Notes: generated by a model from the sequence alone, not told the origin. Positions 1 to 8,754 are shown, counted from the stretch's first letter. The stretch: 64,000 bases of DNA from an uncultured Flavobacteriales bacterium (GCA_913020435.1 CAJVZZ010000007.1:1-64000), one strand, 5' to 3'. Numbers and translations: made by a program.

Positions 1-467
1 TCACCACAATTAGAGCAAGTATATGCAGCTTTACAAGCGGTAGAGCCGAACTGGCTTAGCAGTTTTGTCTCTGCAGATTTACATTGTGGACAAGGAACTT
101 CTTTAGGTCCAGATTCGAATAAAACGCCTTTATCATTAGTACCTTTTTGAGGAGGAGCAATACCGAAGTCTAATAGTTTTTGGAGTGCGACTTCACTCAT
201 CCAATCGGTAGACCAAGCTGGAGAAAAAACGGTTTTGATCTTTACTTTAGGATATCCTTTTTCTTCTAAAGTTTTGATGATATCGTCTTCAAACACCTTC
301 ATGGCCGGACAGCCAGAATAGGTTGGTGTAATCGTAATGAGCGTTTCAGAGTCTGAAAGTTCTACTTTTCGTATCACCCCTAATTCAACAACTGATATTA
401 CAGGAATCTCGGGATCGGGAATGTTCTGTAAGATTTCCCATATTAATACAGTCTTTTCCTCCGACAC
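1..467 (-). CDS. paaD: Phenylacetyl-CoA epoxidase subunit PaaD (partial, 3' end off the window)
   Basis: PaaD is the accessory protein of the ring-1,2-epoxidase for phenylacetyl-CoA. It belongs to the DUF59/MIP18 type and probably assists metal-centre assembly. The start is a GTG at 465-467, because the frame is closed by a stop at 480-482 and GTG is the first usable codon. The early motif IPDPEIPV, followed by VVELGVIRKV and YSGCPAM, is typical of PaaD. The C-terminal region has a zinc-ribbon-like CPQC pair and a second CSNC pair. The reading frame is still open at base 1, so only the last residues are missing. It is the distal gene of paaABCD but is separated from paaC by 124 bp holding a nested inverted repeat. 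Confidence 0.93.
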   Translation of the reverse strand, partial: MSEEKTVLIWEILQNIPDPEIPVISVVELGVIRKVELSDSETLITITPTYSGCPAMKVFEDDIIKTLEEKGYPKVKIKTVFSPAWSTDWMSEVALQKLLDFGIAPPQKGTNDKGVLFESGPKEVPCPQCKSAETKLLSQFGSTACKAAYTCSNCG

Positions 468-490
468 AATTATTGCTTTTTAATTAAAAC

Positions 491-590
491 TTCGCTTTTG
501 TATTACGTATTAAGTACAACGTTAGACCGTACTTTTTTTTACGCAATACGCTGTACATCAAATCGTAATACGCAGTCTCACTAAAGCGAA
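491..590. repeat. Nested inverted-repeat element between paaC and paaD (MITE-like candidate)
   Basis: This 100-bp stretch is bounded by perfect 8-bp inverted repeats, TTCGCTTT at 491-498 and AAAGCGAA at 583-590. Inside are further inverted pairs: TATTACG at 501-507 with CGTAATA at 564-570, and AAGTAC at 512-517 with GTACTT at 529-534. It fills almost the whole gap between the paaC stop and paaD, in an operon whose other gaps are 9-18 bp. I see no clear target-site duplication and no coding potential. A folded mRNA element or a miniature mobile repeat would both fit. Confidence 0.55.
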
Positions 591-591
591 A

Positions 592-1350
592 TTACCACTT
601 CGAATTCGGGTATGTTCTTGGAATAGACTGAAAAATAGGCAATATGTGACCCATATATTCACTGTGATGCCCTATTCTACCTCCAGTAGATTTCCACCCT
701 TCTTCTACTTCTTCAATTGTAGCTCTATCCAACACTTCTTGAACAGAAGCTTCAAAAGCTGATTTAAAAGTTGCCGTATCTGGGATTAAACCAGCACTAA
801 TTAGAGTTTCATCAACCTCATCCTTTTCAAATAATTCATGACGATAACTCCATATTTCATTTAAAGCATCTTGAACCTTCCAATGAGATTCTTCTGTTCC
901 ATCTCCTAAGCGGACAATCCATTCACAGCTATGTCGCATATGATAAGTTGTTTCTTTAAGCGACTTTGCCGCAAACGCGGCTAGTTTTTCGTTAGAACTG
1001 CTTTGTAATTCTTTAAATAAATAATAATAGAACACAGAAAAAACCATTTGACGGGCCATTGTATTTCCAAAGTTTCCGTTTGGCTGCTCAACCAACAGAA
1101 CATTTTGGAATTCTGGTTCCAATCGTTTATAAGCGAAATCATCTTCCGTTCTTCCTTTGCCTTCTATCTCTCCTGCTGTGGTATACATCATTCGAGTTTG
1201 ACCAAATAAATCCAAAGAAATATTTGTCATTGCAATGTCTTCTTCTAGATAAGGTCCCTTAGAACAAAGCTCACTTAATCGGTGACCCAAAATCATTGCA
1301 TCATCACCTAGGCGCAGGCAATACTTTATAAGTGCTTCATTAATATCCAT
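592..1350 (-). CDS. paaC: Phenylacetyl-CoA epoxidase structural subunit PaaC
   Basis: This 252-residue ferritin-like helical protein is the scaffold subunit that pairs with PaaA in the multicomponent monooxygenase converting phenylacetyl-CoA to its ring-1,2-epoxide. Family features are the N-terminal YCLRLGDDAMILGHRLSELC, the LFGQTRMMYT segment, QPNGNFGNTMARQ, and the C-terminal GGRIGHHSEYMGHIL. Length matches the family. It begins 9 bp after paaB ends, so paaA, paaB and paaC are clearly one transcript. It keeps the four-helix-bundle pattern of PaaA but is known in the family as the non-catalytic partner. The 124-bp gap after its stop is unusual for this operon. Confidence 0.96.
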   Translation of the reverse strand: MDINEALIKYCLRLGDDAMILGHRLSELCSKGPYLEEDIAMTNISLDLFGQTRMMYTTAGEIEGKGRTEDDFAYKRLEPEFQNVLLVEQPNGNFGNTMARQMVFSVFYYYLFKELQSSSNEKLAAFAAKSLKETTYHMRHSCEWIVRLGDGTEESHWKVQDALNEIWSYRHELFEKDEVDETLISAGLIPDTATFKSAFEASVQEVLDRATIEEVEEGWKSTGGRIGHHSEYMGHILPIFQSIPRTYPNSKW

Positions 1351-1359
1351 GATCTTGCA

Positions 1360-1650
1360 TTAAATGTGCTTAGCCTCTTTTGGCAAATTATAAAAGGTAG
1401 CTGCTCTATATATTTTATCCTCTGCAGGATCGAAAAACGACTCAGAATCATCTGGACTAGAAGCTACGATCTCATCAGTTGGCACTACCCAAATAGAAGT
1501 TCCTTCTTGCCGTCTGGTATAAAGGTCACGTGCATTTTGAAGCGCCAATTCCGCATCAGCAGCATGCAAGTTTCCTACATGTTTGAATGGCAAGCCTGTC
1601 TTACTTTGAATAAATACTTCCCATTGAGGAAACTGATTATCAGCACTCAT
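1360..1650 (-). CDS. paaB: Phenylacetyl-CoA epoxidase subunit PaaB
   Basis: PaaB is the small (96-residue) subunit that bridges PaaA/PaaC heterodimers in the epoxidase complex. The opening QWEVFIQSKTGLPFKHVGNLHAADAE and the following ALQNARDLYTRR are highly characteristic, as is the IWVVPTDEI segment. The length is normal for the family. It lies 18 bp after paaA and 9 bp before paaC in the order A-B-C-D used by most paa operons. There are no motifs for catalysis; its role is structural and needed for activity in characterised systems. Confidence 0.96.
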   Translation of the reverse strand: MSADNQFPQWEVFIQSKTGLPFKHVGNLHAADAELALQNARDLYTRRQEGTSIWVVPTDEIVASSPDDSESFFDPAEDKIYRAATFYNLPKEAKHI

Positions 1651-1668
1651 AATTTTGTTTTTTTCGCG

Positions 1669-2610
1669 TTAAGCTACTTTCTTTTTGTCACTTTGTTTCT
1701 GGGCATAAGCATTAGCTGCTTCTCTTACCCAAGCACCTTCTTCGTGCGCTGCTCTGTGATGTTTTAGTCGTTGTTTGTTACAAGGACCTCTTCCATTTAT
1801 CACCTCTTTTAGTTCTGACCAATCAATTTCACCAAAATCGTAATGACCCGTTTCCTTATTCCAATTCAAATCTGGATCTGGAACAGTAAGACCAATCACA
1901 GTAGCTTGCTGAATCGTTTTATCAATGAATTTTTGTCTCAATTCATCGTTGGTCTCTCTTTTAATTTTCCACTTAGTGGCATTTCCAGTATTTGGAGAAT
2001 CTGCATCATGAGGACCAAACATCATTAATGAAGGCCACCACATTCTGTTCAATGCATCCTGAGCCATCTGCTTTTGCTCTGGAGAACCTAATGCCATATC
2101 AGCAACGATTTCATATCCCTGGCGTTGGTGAAAACTTTCTTCTTTACAAATCCTTACCATTCCTCGGCTATATGGCCCAAAAGAAGTCCTTTGTAAAGAA
2201 ACTTGATTTACAATTGCTGCTCCATCAACTAACCATCCTACTGCACCCATATCGGCCCAATTAAGCGTGGCATAATTAAAAATACTAGAATATTTTGCTT
2301 TTTCAGTATGCAATTGTTCCAATAATTCATCTCTAGAGATTCCTAGAGATTCAGTGGCAGAGTATAAATACAGGCCATGACCTGCTTCATCTTGAACCTT
2401 GGCCAACAAAACTACCTTCGCTCTTAAGCTTGGTGCTCTAGTTATCCATTGCCCTTCTGGTTGCATTCCTACCACTTCAGAATGGGCATGCTGAGACATT
2501 TGACGCACTAGATGCTTTCTATATGCATCTGGCATCCAATCTTTTGGTTCGATTTTCTCTTCCCTGTCTATCTTCGCTTGAAATGCTTCAAGTCTACTTA
2601 CATCTTCCAT
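1669..2610 (-). CDS. paaA: Phenylacetyl-CoA epoxidase catalytic subunit PaaA
   Basis: PaaA is the catalytic di-iron oxygenase subunit of phenylacetyl-CoA 1,2-epoxidase. The 313-residue protein carries carboxylate/histidine ligand motifs of the ferritin-like fold: Glu45 in [12 protein letters not shown] (Glu75, His78) and the EESFH segment (Glu158, His161). The [21 protein letters not shown] opening is nearly invariant in the family. It is the first gene of the minus-strand paaABCD cluster and is divergent from paaE, so the 177-bp spacer must carry both promoters. It makes the organism a likely degrader of phenylacetate, phenylalanine or styrene-type aromatics; the ligase, isomerase and hydrolase genes are outside the window. 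Confidence 0.97.
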   Translation of the reverse strand: MEDVSRLEAFQAKIDREEKIEPKDWMPDAYRKHLVRQMSQHAHSEVVGMQPEGQWITRAPSLRAKVVLLAKVQDEAGHGLYLYSATESLGISRDELLEQLHTEKAKYSSIFNYATLNWADMGAVGWLVDGAAIVNQVSLQRTSFGPYSRGMVRICKEESFHQRQGYEIVADMALGSPEQKQMAQDALNRMWWPSLMMFGPHDADSPNTGNATKWKIKRETNDELRQKFIDKTIQQATVIGLTVPDPDLNWNKETGHYDFGEIDWSELKEVINGRGPCNKQRLKHHRAAHEEGAWVREAANAYAQKQSDKKKVA

Positions 2611-2727
2611 AGAACTTTCGTTTTATCAGATTACAATTTTAAATAATTATTCCACTCCATATTGATGAAGAATGCAAACGTGTAAATCAGGCACATCGCA
2701 CATATATATAACCAATGATAGAATCAA

Positions 2728-2757
2728 TTGTTTTAAAGAACAACAATACTATTTTTG
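2728..2757 (+). promoter_or_regulatory. Bacteroidota-type promoter of paaE
   Basis: A TTG (2728-2730) and a TATTTTTG box (2750-2757) are spaced by 19 bp, matching the Bacteroidota -33/-7 consensus (TTTG and TAnnTTTG). Transcription should start near 2762, about 25 nt before the ATG at 2788. The TTG at 2755 lies inside the box, which argues against its use as a start codon. Confidence 0.7.
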
Positions 2758-2787
2758 CAAACCTTAAAAATAGTACAAACTACGTTT

Positions 2788-3849
2788 ATGTTCTACAATA
2801 TTAAAGTACAAAAAGTAACTCAAGAAACTCCTGAAACAGTTTCTGTTACATTAGAAATTCCTGCGAATTTAAAAGAGCATTTTAAATACAAACAAGGTCA
2901 ATATCTTACTTTCAAACAATCTATAAATGCAGAAGAACTAAGACGTTCTTATTCTTTAAGCAGCAGCCCTATTGCAGACGAAAACCTTCAAGTGGCTATA
3001 AAGCAAGTAGAAGGAGGTAAATTTTCTACTTGGGCAAATTCTGAATTAAAAGAAGGTGATGTTTTGGAGACAATGACTCCAGCGGGAAATTTCTTTACTG
3101 AAATTTCTGAAGGTCAAAAAAAGAAATATGTTCTTTTTGGCGCTGGAAGTGGAGTTACGCCGCTGTTATCCATAATAAAAACAATTCTTGCAGTTGAAAA
3201 AGAATCGGAGGTTGTATTGGTTTACGGAAATCGCGATAACGCTAATATCATTTTCAATAATCAACTGAATCAACTCGTAGGTTCTTCAAACGGTCGTTTC
3301 AAAAGAATTGACGTTTTATCGAGAGAAAATAATGCTGACCCTTTGTTCAATGGCAGAATTGGAAAAGAAAAGTGTATCGAGATTGATTTAAAACATGAGA
3401 AAATTCTTGATGCAAACGAGTTTTTCCTATGTGGCCCTGAGAGCATGATCATGGATATCAAAGGATGGTTAGAAGCTAGCAATATTGCCAAAGGAAATAT
3501 TCACTTTGAGTTATTTACAACTCCAGTTGCCTCTGCTGAAAAAACAGTTGATCCAAATGCCAAAATCATGTCTAAAGTCACTGTGATTATGGACGATGAA
3601 GAGTTTGAGTTTGATCTTTCAAGCAAAGGCGATAGTATTCTTGATGCATCAGTTGATGCGGGAATCGATGTACCCTATTCTTGTAAAGGTGCTGTTTGCT
3701 GCACATGTAAAGCTAAAGTTATTGAAGGTTCAGCCAGAATGGAAATGAATTATGCCTTAGATGACAAAGAAGTTGCAGACGGTTATGTGCTAACCTGTCA
3801 AGCCCATCCTACCTCAGAAAAATGTGTGGTGGATTATGATGTGATCTAA
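2788..3849 (+). CDS. paaE: Phenylacetyl-CoA epoxidase reductase PaaE
   Basis: PaaE passes electrons from NADPH through FAD and a plant-type 2Fe-2S cluster to the PaaA di-iron site. The 353-residue protein has an N-terminal ferredoxin-NADP reductase module: RRSYSLSSSP binds FAD and GAGSGVTPLLSI lies in the nucleotide-binding part. The C-terminal 2Fe-2S domain has the CKGAVCCTCKA cysteine cluster and the last ligand in LTCQAH. I chose the ATG at 2788 because the upstream in-frame TTG at 2755 falls inside the -7 promoter box and because MFYNIKVQKVTQET matches the family N-terminus. It is transcribed divergently from paaABCD, whereas many bacteria keep paaE in the same operon. Confidence 0.95.
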   Translation: MFYNIKVQKVTQETPETVSVTLEIPANLKEHFKYKQGQYLTFKQSINAEELRRSYSLSSSPIADENLQVAIKQVEGGKFSTWANSELKEGDVLETMTPAGNFFTEISEGQKKKYVLFGAGSGVTPLLSIIKTILAVEKESEVVLVYGNRDNANIIFNNQLNQLVGSSNGRFKRIDVLSRENNADPLFNGRIGKEKCIEIDLKHEKILDANEFFLCGPESMIMDIKGWLEASNIAKGNIHFELFTTPVASAEKTVDPNAKIMSKVTVIMDDEEFEFDLSSKGDSILDASVDAGIDVPYSCKGAVCCTCKAKVIEGSARMEMNYALDDKEVADGYVLTCQAHPTSEKCVVDYDVI

Positions 3850-3870
3850 TTAAAAAAAAATATTGATGTT

Positions 3871-3902
3871 AAAAACGCTCCATATTTGGAGCGTTTTTTT
3901 TT
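3871..3902 (+). terminator. Rho-independent terminator of paaE
   Basis: An 11-bp stem (AAAAACGCTCC with GGAGCGTTTTT), a 6-nt loop and a run of T follow the paaE stop by 21 bp. Confidence 0.9.
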
Positions 3903-4016
3903 CGCTATAACCACTACCTTCATTCTGAAAGCGCAATACTAAAATCTGCATGAAAATTCAAAAATATGGGTAACGATTTTGATTATTTTCCCTCCTCATA
4001 AGTTAGAACTCATAGT

Positions 4017-4087
4017 CGTCAGATTCCGGATAGAGATTTCTCTAAAGCTCCTTCATCGATAACTTTAACTATTCTTCCGGAATGACG
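4017..4087. repeat. Palindromic intergenic repeat, CGTCATTCCGG type, copy 1
   Basis: Outer arms CGTCAgaTTCCGGA (4017-4030, two extra bases) and TCCGGAATGACG (4076-4087) pair with each other. An inner hairpin TAGAGA/TCTCTA lies at 4031-4044. It lies between the convergent 3' ends of paaE and the saccharopine dehydrogenase-like gene. It shares CCGGA(t)AGAGATT and GAATGACG ends with a second element at 13091-13153. Confidence 0.55.
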
Positions 4088-4118
4088 GTGATCGATTATA
4101 CAGCACTGCAATTCACAG

Positions 4119-5480
4119 CTACTTAGGCTCCTTCCAATAAAACTCAGGACTCATTTCCTTTTCAGTAAACGAAATACCATAATCCTCTAATTCTGCTAGA
4201 ATAGGCTCATAAATCGACTTGTGAATAGGCCTGTGAATTCCAGGCTCATAAATCTTACCTTCAAGTATCATTTTTGCTGCGATGGCAGTTGGCAAGCCTA
4301 CCGTTTTAGACATTGATGTATACGTTTGATCATCACCTTTTACAACCATTGAGGAGGTCATCATTTTTTTCTCGCCAGATTCGGTTTCCCAACCGAACTT
4401 ATGCCACATGACAATCATGTCTTTGTCTCCAGGCTCTAATGACCATTTTTTCTCAAGAATGTTTTGAAGCACTTGAGCAGGACTTGCATTGTTTATTTCA
4501 ATTGGAGTTTCATCAAAAATACCTAACCAGGTGAGTTTATCCATTACCTCAGAATCTTGAGGTATATTTAGATAATGCATTAATTTAAGCTCTACAGAAT
4601 CGTGTGGATTATAAGCCAAAAAAGAATTAATAAACTCTCTATTGGTCATTGAACCTGTACCCTTAATTTGGTAGGAATCGTCTGTTGCTCCCAACTTAAC
4701 AAAAGCATCCCAAGCCCTTGAAAATCCTGGACGTCGAAACGTACCTCTGTAAATAGTTGGAATATCTTCTAAACCATAAACAGATCTATAGCTCAATGAA
4801 TCTCTGTTAGCATAACCTTCAAATCGACCATAACCGTCAATGGTAATGTATTCTGTTCTTCTAAATAATCTATGATAAGGAATGTACTTATATTGACCTT
4901 CCTGAATAAATTTTGCAGCCCCGCCTTGACCAGCAAGAACGACGTTTCTGGGATTCCAAGTAAATTTATAATTCCATGGATTATTATCACTCTCTGGTGC
5001 TACTAAACCCCCTGTAAAGGATTCAAACAGCAACATTTTACCATTATCTGCTCTTATTTGATCTATCAACTTCATAGCAGACATATGATCGATTCCGGGA
5101 TCAACTCCTACTTCCATCATAATGGGAATTCCAGCAGCTTTTGCCTCATCGGACAATGCTTCAATTTCTGGAGTCATGTATGAGGCGGTAACTGCAGGTA
5201 TTTTATGAGCAATACATTCTTTCAGCACCGATTCATGAAACCTAGCGGGTAACATGGAAATTACAATATCGTTCTTTGGAATTTCTTTTTTCCAAACTTC
5301 ATCACTTTCAGGCTCAATGATAGTAACGCTCGAATAACCTTCCGTTTTTTTTCTTGCAAATTCAGCGAAGCGTTCAACTATTGTCAGCTCCCAACCATAC
5401 GCGTTGGAATTTTCTAGTAAATATTTAATCAGATTAGAAGCGGATCGTCCAGCTCCAAGTAAAAGAATTTTTTTTGGCAT
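4119..5480 (-). CDS. Saccharopine dehydrogenase family protein (LYS9-like)
   Basis: This 453-residue protein is the saccharopine dehydrogenase/reductase type that interconverts saccharopine with glutamate and aminoadipate semialdehyde. The Rossmann N-terminus KKILLLGAGRSASNLIKYLL binds NAD(P). The family segments DIVISMLPARFH, EVGVDPGIDHMSAM and ESFTGGLVAPESDNNPWNYKF match glutamate-forming homologs. Length is normal. It has no partner gene nearby: upstream is the divergent DUF4476 gene and downstream the convergent paaE. A role in lysine breakdown is inferred from family; other substrates are possible, since many bacterial relatives are untested. Confidence 0.85.
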   Translation of the reverse strand: MPKKILLLGAGRSASNLIKYLLENSNAYGWELTIVERFAEFARKKTEGYSSVTIIEPESDEVWKKEIPKNDIVISMLPARFHESVLKECIAHKIPAVTASYMTPEIEALSDEAKAAGIPIMMEVGVDPGIDHMSAMKLIDQIRADNGKMLLFESFTGGLVAPESDNNPWNYKFTWNPRNVVLAGQGGAAKFIQEGQYKYIPYHRLFRRTEYITIDGYGRFEGYANRDSLSYRSVYGLEDIPTIYRGTFRRPGFSRAWDAFVKLGATDDSYQIKGTGSMTNREFINSFLAYNPHDSVELKLMHYLNIPQDSEVMDKLTWLGIFDETPIEINNASPAQVLQNILEKKWSLEPGDKDMIVMWHKFGWETESGEKKMMTSSMVVKGDDQTYTSMSKTVGLPTAIAAKMILEGKIYEPGIHRPIHKSIYEPILAELEDYGISFTEKEMSPEFYWKEPK

Positions 5481-5508
5481 ATTTTATGACTTATGGCTTT
5501 TTCTTAAA

Positions 5509-5516
5509 TAAATTTG
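5509..5516 (+). promoter_or_regulatory. -7 promoter box (TAAATTTG) of the DUF4476 gene
   Basis: An exact TAnnTTTG match lies 20 nt upstream of the ATG at 5537. No good -33 TTG is seen at the usual spacing. The box supports the 5537 start over the upstream in-frame ATG at 5474. Confidence 0.5.
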
Positions 5517-5536
5517 AAATTTATAAATCAAAACAA

Positions 5537-6520
5537 ATGAAACATTTTATCCTTACAACCTTAGCAGCATTTTTTATTTCCCTTGGAACTTTTGCACAAT
5601 CTAATTTGATCGTCTTTTCCAATGACGGATTAAAGTTCATATTAGAGGTTAATGGAGTTCAGCAAAACCAAACTCCAACGACGAATGTAAAAGTGGAAGG
5701 AATTAATCAAGAATACATAGCTACTCGTATTTTGTTCGTAGATGGAAAAACTCCGGCGCTAAAAAAATCTTTCCCGTTAACTAAAAACAATGAGGTTTCG
5801 GCTCGAATAGTTTTAAATAACAAAGGAGTTTATAAGCTACGTTATATGGGAGAAACTCCAATTGCGTCGTCAGCAACTAGCTCTAATCAAACGGTCATTA
5901 ACTATGGAGAAGAGCCTGTTGCAGTAAGCAACCCCGTCCCTTCCGCTCCGCAACAAGAAACAGCAAGTCCCGAAAGCACGACTAGCACTACCGTAACGAC
6001 AACAACAATAAATGCTGGTAGTCCAGCGAATTCAGAGTCTGTAAACATGAATGTAAATCTTGGAGGTCAATCGATTGGAATCTCAACCTCAATATCTGGA
6101 ATGGAGAGTAACGCGAGTACTACCATAACAGAGACTACTACAGTAACAACATCTTCCAATTCAAGTACTTCAATGCCAGCTGCACCTGCACAACCAAGTG
6201 GAGTTGAAACTCTATCAAATGGAGGCTGTGATGCACCTATGCCTAGTGGAGAACTAAATTCTGCACTGGCTTCTATGGATTCTAAGTCGTTTGAAGACTC
6301 TAAAATGACGTTGGCAAAACAATTTACACGAGCCAACTGCTTGAGCGCTGATCAAATTAAAAGAGTAATGCAAAAATTCACCTACGAAGAATCAAAACTT
6401 GATTATGCCAAATATGCTTACGATTACTGTTTGGATCAACCCAGCTACTACAAGGTGAACGATGCTTTTGATTTTGAACTTACTATTGACGATTTAAATG
6501 AATTCCTTGAAAACAAATAA
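5537..6520 (+). CDS. Secreted DUF4476 domain protein
   Basis: The 327-residue product has a signal peptide (MKHFILTTLAAFFISLGTFAQ). A short beta-rich N-terminal part follows, then a Ser/Thr-rich low-complexity stretch (about residues 130-225). The C-terminal DUF4476 domain has the typical SKSFEDSKMTLAKQF, FTYEESKLDYAKYAYDYC and YYKVNDAFDFELTIDDL segments. DUF4476 is common in Bacteroidota and has no known function. I set the start at 5537, since the longer frame from 5474 adds 21 residues ahead of the signal peptide and overlaps the promoter box. It overlaps the next gene by 23 bp if that gene starts at 6498. Confidence 0.8.
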   Translation: MKHFILTTLAAFFISLGTFAQSNLIVFSNDGLKFILEVNGVQQNQTPTTNVKVEGINQEYIATRILFVDGKTPALKKSFPLTKNNEVSARIVLNNKGVYKLRYMGETPIASSATSSNQTVINYGEEPVAVSNPVPSAPQQETASPESTTSTTVTTTTINAGSPANSESVNMNVNLGGQSIGISTSISGMESNASTTITETTTVTTSSNSSTSMPAAPAQPSGVETLSNGGCDAPMPSGELNSALASMDSKSFEDSKMTLAKQFTRANCLSADQIKRVMQKFTYEESKLDYAKYAYDYCLDQPSYYKVNDAFDFELTIDDLNEFLENK

Positions 6521-6920
6521 TCCCTACAGAATATATATGATAATTGGAACGGCGAGTTTGTTACTCGCCGTTTGTTTTGGTGCAATGGGAGCTCACGCCC
6601 TAAAGCCTATATTATCCATAGAACAGCTACAAAGCTTCGAAACTGGAATTCGATACCAGTTTATTCACGGATTGGTGATTCTTTTTCTGCCCGCATTGAA
6701 TCCATATTTCTCAGAAAAGGACATCAAACAAGCCTCCTTACTTTTTGCACTTGGAATAATATTGTTTTCATTTTCCATCTACTTATTGAATTTGAAAGAA
6801 TTCTTGGATCTATCTGGATTAAAAATGTTAGGTCCAATTACCCCAATAGGTGGATTGCTGCTGATATCAGGGTGGTTAAGGTTATTTGTACCATTAGTGT
6901 TTGATAGCAAAAACAATTAG
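6498..6920 (+). CDS. DUF423 family inner-membrane protein
   Basis: This 140-residue protein has four predicted membrane helices and the DUF423 signatures CFGAMGAHAL, QSFETGIRYQFIHGLVIL and the glycine-rich LGPITPIGGLLLISGWL. Its biochemical role is unknown; the family (YwdK/YgdD type) is widespread. Two starts are possible: ATG at 6498, overlapping the previous gene by 23 bp, or ATG at 6537, which begins right before the first helix (MIIGTASLLLAVCFGAMGAH). The overlap suggests translational coupling with the DUF4476 gene. Confidence 0.85.
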   Translation: MNSLKTNNPYRIYMIIGTASLLLAVCFGAMGAHALKPILSIEQLQSFETGIRYQFIHGLVILFLPALNPYFSEKDIKQASLLFALGIILFSFSIYLLNLKEFLDLSGLKMLGPITPIGGLLLISGWLRLFVPLVFDSKNN

Positions 6921-6992
6921 ATTGTATAGTCATTAAAAGCATAATTTTTCAACCGATTATAGGTCATATTGTTAACAATCCAAATTAACAAA

Positions 6993-7026
6993 TTGTTAAG
7001 GTAAATAATTAATAGCCCTACATTTG
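6993..7026 (+). promoter_or_regulatory. Promoter of pckA
   Basis: A TACATTTG -7 box at 7019-7026 is preceded by a TTG at 6993-6995 (23-bp spacer, slightly long). The predicted transcript begins near 7031, about 20 nt ahead of the pckA ATG. Confidence 0.6.
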
Positions 7027-7050
7027 CGGTTCAAAATCGTAAAAATTTAA

Positions 7051-8667
7051 ATGATGAACGAACAAGGACTGAAAGCAGATAATGCCACAGTTGAATCGTA
7101 CGGTATTAAGAACTCTACTGCACATTGGAATTTAGACCCACTTGTACTAAGTAAACTTTCTGTTGATTTAGGACAAGCTAAGGAAACGAGCACAGGAGCA
7201 ATAACAGTCGATACAGGCGAATTTACAGGACGGTCCCCAAAGGACCGTTTTATCGTTAAAGACACTATTACTGAAGATTCAATTTGGTGGGGAAACATCA
7301 ATATTCCTTTCGATGCTGATGCATTCGATAAATTATACAATAAGGTAACTGATTACCTTTCGGGAAAAGAAATTTATGTAAGAGATGCTATTGCATGTTC
7401 TGATCCTGCATACAAGATGAACCTTCGAGTAGTAAACGAATACCCATGGTCAAACCTATTCGTTTACAATATGTTTATTCGTCCAACTGAAGAAGAGGTT
7501 AAATCTTTTGATCCAGAATGGACAGTAATAAATGCTCCAGGTTTTATGGCTGATCCTGCTGTTGACGGAACGCGTCAACACAACTTTGCAATTTTGAATT
7601 TCACTAAAAAAATTGCATTAATTGGTGGTACTGGATATACTGGAGAAATAAAAAAGGGGATTTTCTCTGCCTTGAACTTCATCCTACCTCACCAAAAGAA
7701 CACATTGAGTATGCACTGCTCTGCTAATATTGGAAAAGACGGTGATACAGCTATATTCTTTGGACTTTCAGGTACTGGAAAAACTACGCTATCTGCTGAT
7801 CCAAATCGTAAATTAATTGGTGATGACGAGCATGGATGGAGTGATGAAAATTCTGTTTTCAACTTCGAAGGTGGTTGCTATGCAAAAACAATTGATTTAA
7901 CTGAAGAAAAAGAACCAGATATTTTTAGAGCAATTAAGCCGGGTGCGTTATTAGAAAATATTCGATTTAAGCCAGGAACAAACGAGGTAGACTTCACGGA
8001 CACTTCGATTACTCAAAATACTAGAGTTTCATACCCTATATACCATATAGACAATATTGCTGAACCTTCAATTGGACGCAATCCAAAGAATATTTTCTTT
8101 TTGACGTGTGATGCATTTGGTGTTTTACCTCCGATTTCGAAAATGACTCCTGGGCAAGCAGCATATCATTTTATTTCTGGATATACCGCAAAAGTTGCTG
8201 GTACTGAGGCTGGAATTACAGAGCCGGTGACTGCTTTCTCTGCATGTTTTGGAGCACCATTCATGCCTCTTCACCCAACTGCTTACGGTGAAATGTTGAG
8301 TCGCAAGATGGAAGAAAGTGGAGTTAATGTTTGGTTGGTAAATACCGGATGGTCTGGTGGTGCTTATGGTGTTGGTGAAAGAATGAGTTTAAAAATTACT
8401 CGTGCTCTTATCACTGCTGCATTAGAAGGTGACTTAGAAAATGTAAATTACAAAACTCACGAGATTTTTGGATTGAGTTTTCCAACTGAATGTCCTAATG
8501 TCAATAGAGATGTCCTTGATCCAAGAAATACTTGGGAAGATAAAGCTGCGTATGACCAAAAAGCAAATGTACTAGCTGCAAAATTCAATAGTAATTTTGA
8601 ACAATTCGCTGATAATGCAAATGAAGAAATTCTGAATGCTGCTCCAGTTTGTATTGAGAACGTATAA
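7051..8667 (+). CDS. pckA: Phosphoenolpyruvate carboxykinase (ATP)
   Basis: PckA converts oxaloacetate and ATP to phosphoenolpyruvate and is the entry to gluconeogenesis. The 538-residue protein has the kinase P-loop GLSGTGKTTLSAD (about residues 237-249), the metal-binding LIGDDEHGWSD that follows, the substrate loop FTGRSPKDRFIVKD near residue 60, and the NTGWSGGAYGVGERM segment. Length is normal for the ATP-dependent class. Two ATGs occur in tandem (7051 and 7054). A -7 box lies 24 bp upstream and a strong terminator follows the stop, so it is a single-gene unit. It fits growth on organic acids and aromatics such as phenylacetate. Confidence 0.98.
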   Translation: MMNEQGLKADNATVESYGIKNSTAHWNLDPLVLSKLSVDLGQAKETSTGAITVDTGEFTGRSPKDRFIVKDTITEDSIWWGNINIPFDADAFDKLYNKVTDYLSGKEIYVRDAIACSDPAYKMNLRVVNEYPWSNLFVYNMFIRPTEEEVKSFDPEWTVINAPGFMADPAVDGTRQHNFAILNFTKKIALIGGTGYTGEIKKGIFSALNFILPHQKNTLSMHCSANIGKDGDTAIFFGLSGTGKTTLSADPNRKLIGDDEHGWSDENSVFNFEGGCYAKTIDLTEEKEPDIFRAIKPGALLENIRFKPGTNEVDFTDTSITQNTRVSYPIYHIDNIAEPSIGRNPKNIFFLTCDAFGVLPPISKMTPGQAAYHFISGYTAKVAGTEAGITEPVTAFSACFGAPFMPLHPTAYGEMLSRKMEESGVNVWLVNTGWSGGAYGVGERMSLKITRALITAALEGDLENVNYKTHEIFGLSFPTECPNVNRDVLDPRNTWEDKAAYDQKANVLAAKFNSNFEQFADNANEEILNAAPVCIENV

Positions 8668-8686
8668 TTAGTATTTTATAATATTT

Positions 8687-8724
8687 AAAAAACTCCTATC
8701 GAGAAATCGATAGGAGTTTTTTTT
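8687..8724 (+). terminator. Terminator of pckA
   Basis: A perfect 16-bp stem with a GAAA tetraloop (8703-8706) ends in eight T residues. It lies 19 bp after the pckA stop. Confidence 0.95.
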
Positions 8725-8754
8725 GCACATTACTTTCAGTTTTAAATTAAAATT

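Noticed and set aside
1366..1767. A 133-codon plus-strand frame opposite paaB and paaA
   Set aside because: It is antisense to two certain genes, and its composition fits a reverse-complement shadow.
2755..2787. Longer paaE starting at TTG 2755
   Set aside because: The TTG lies within the TATTTTTG promoter box, and the family N-terminus matches the ATG at 2788.
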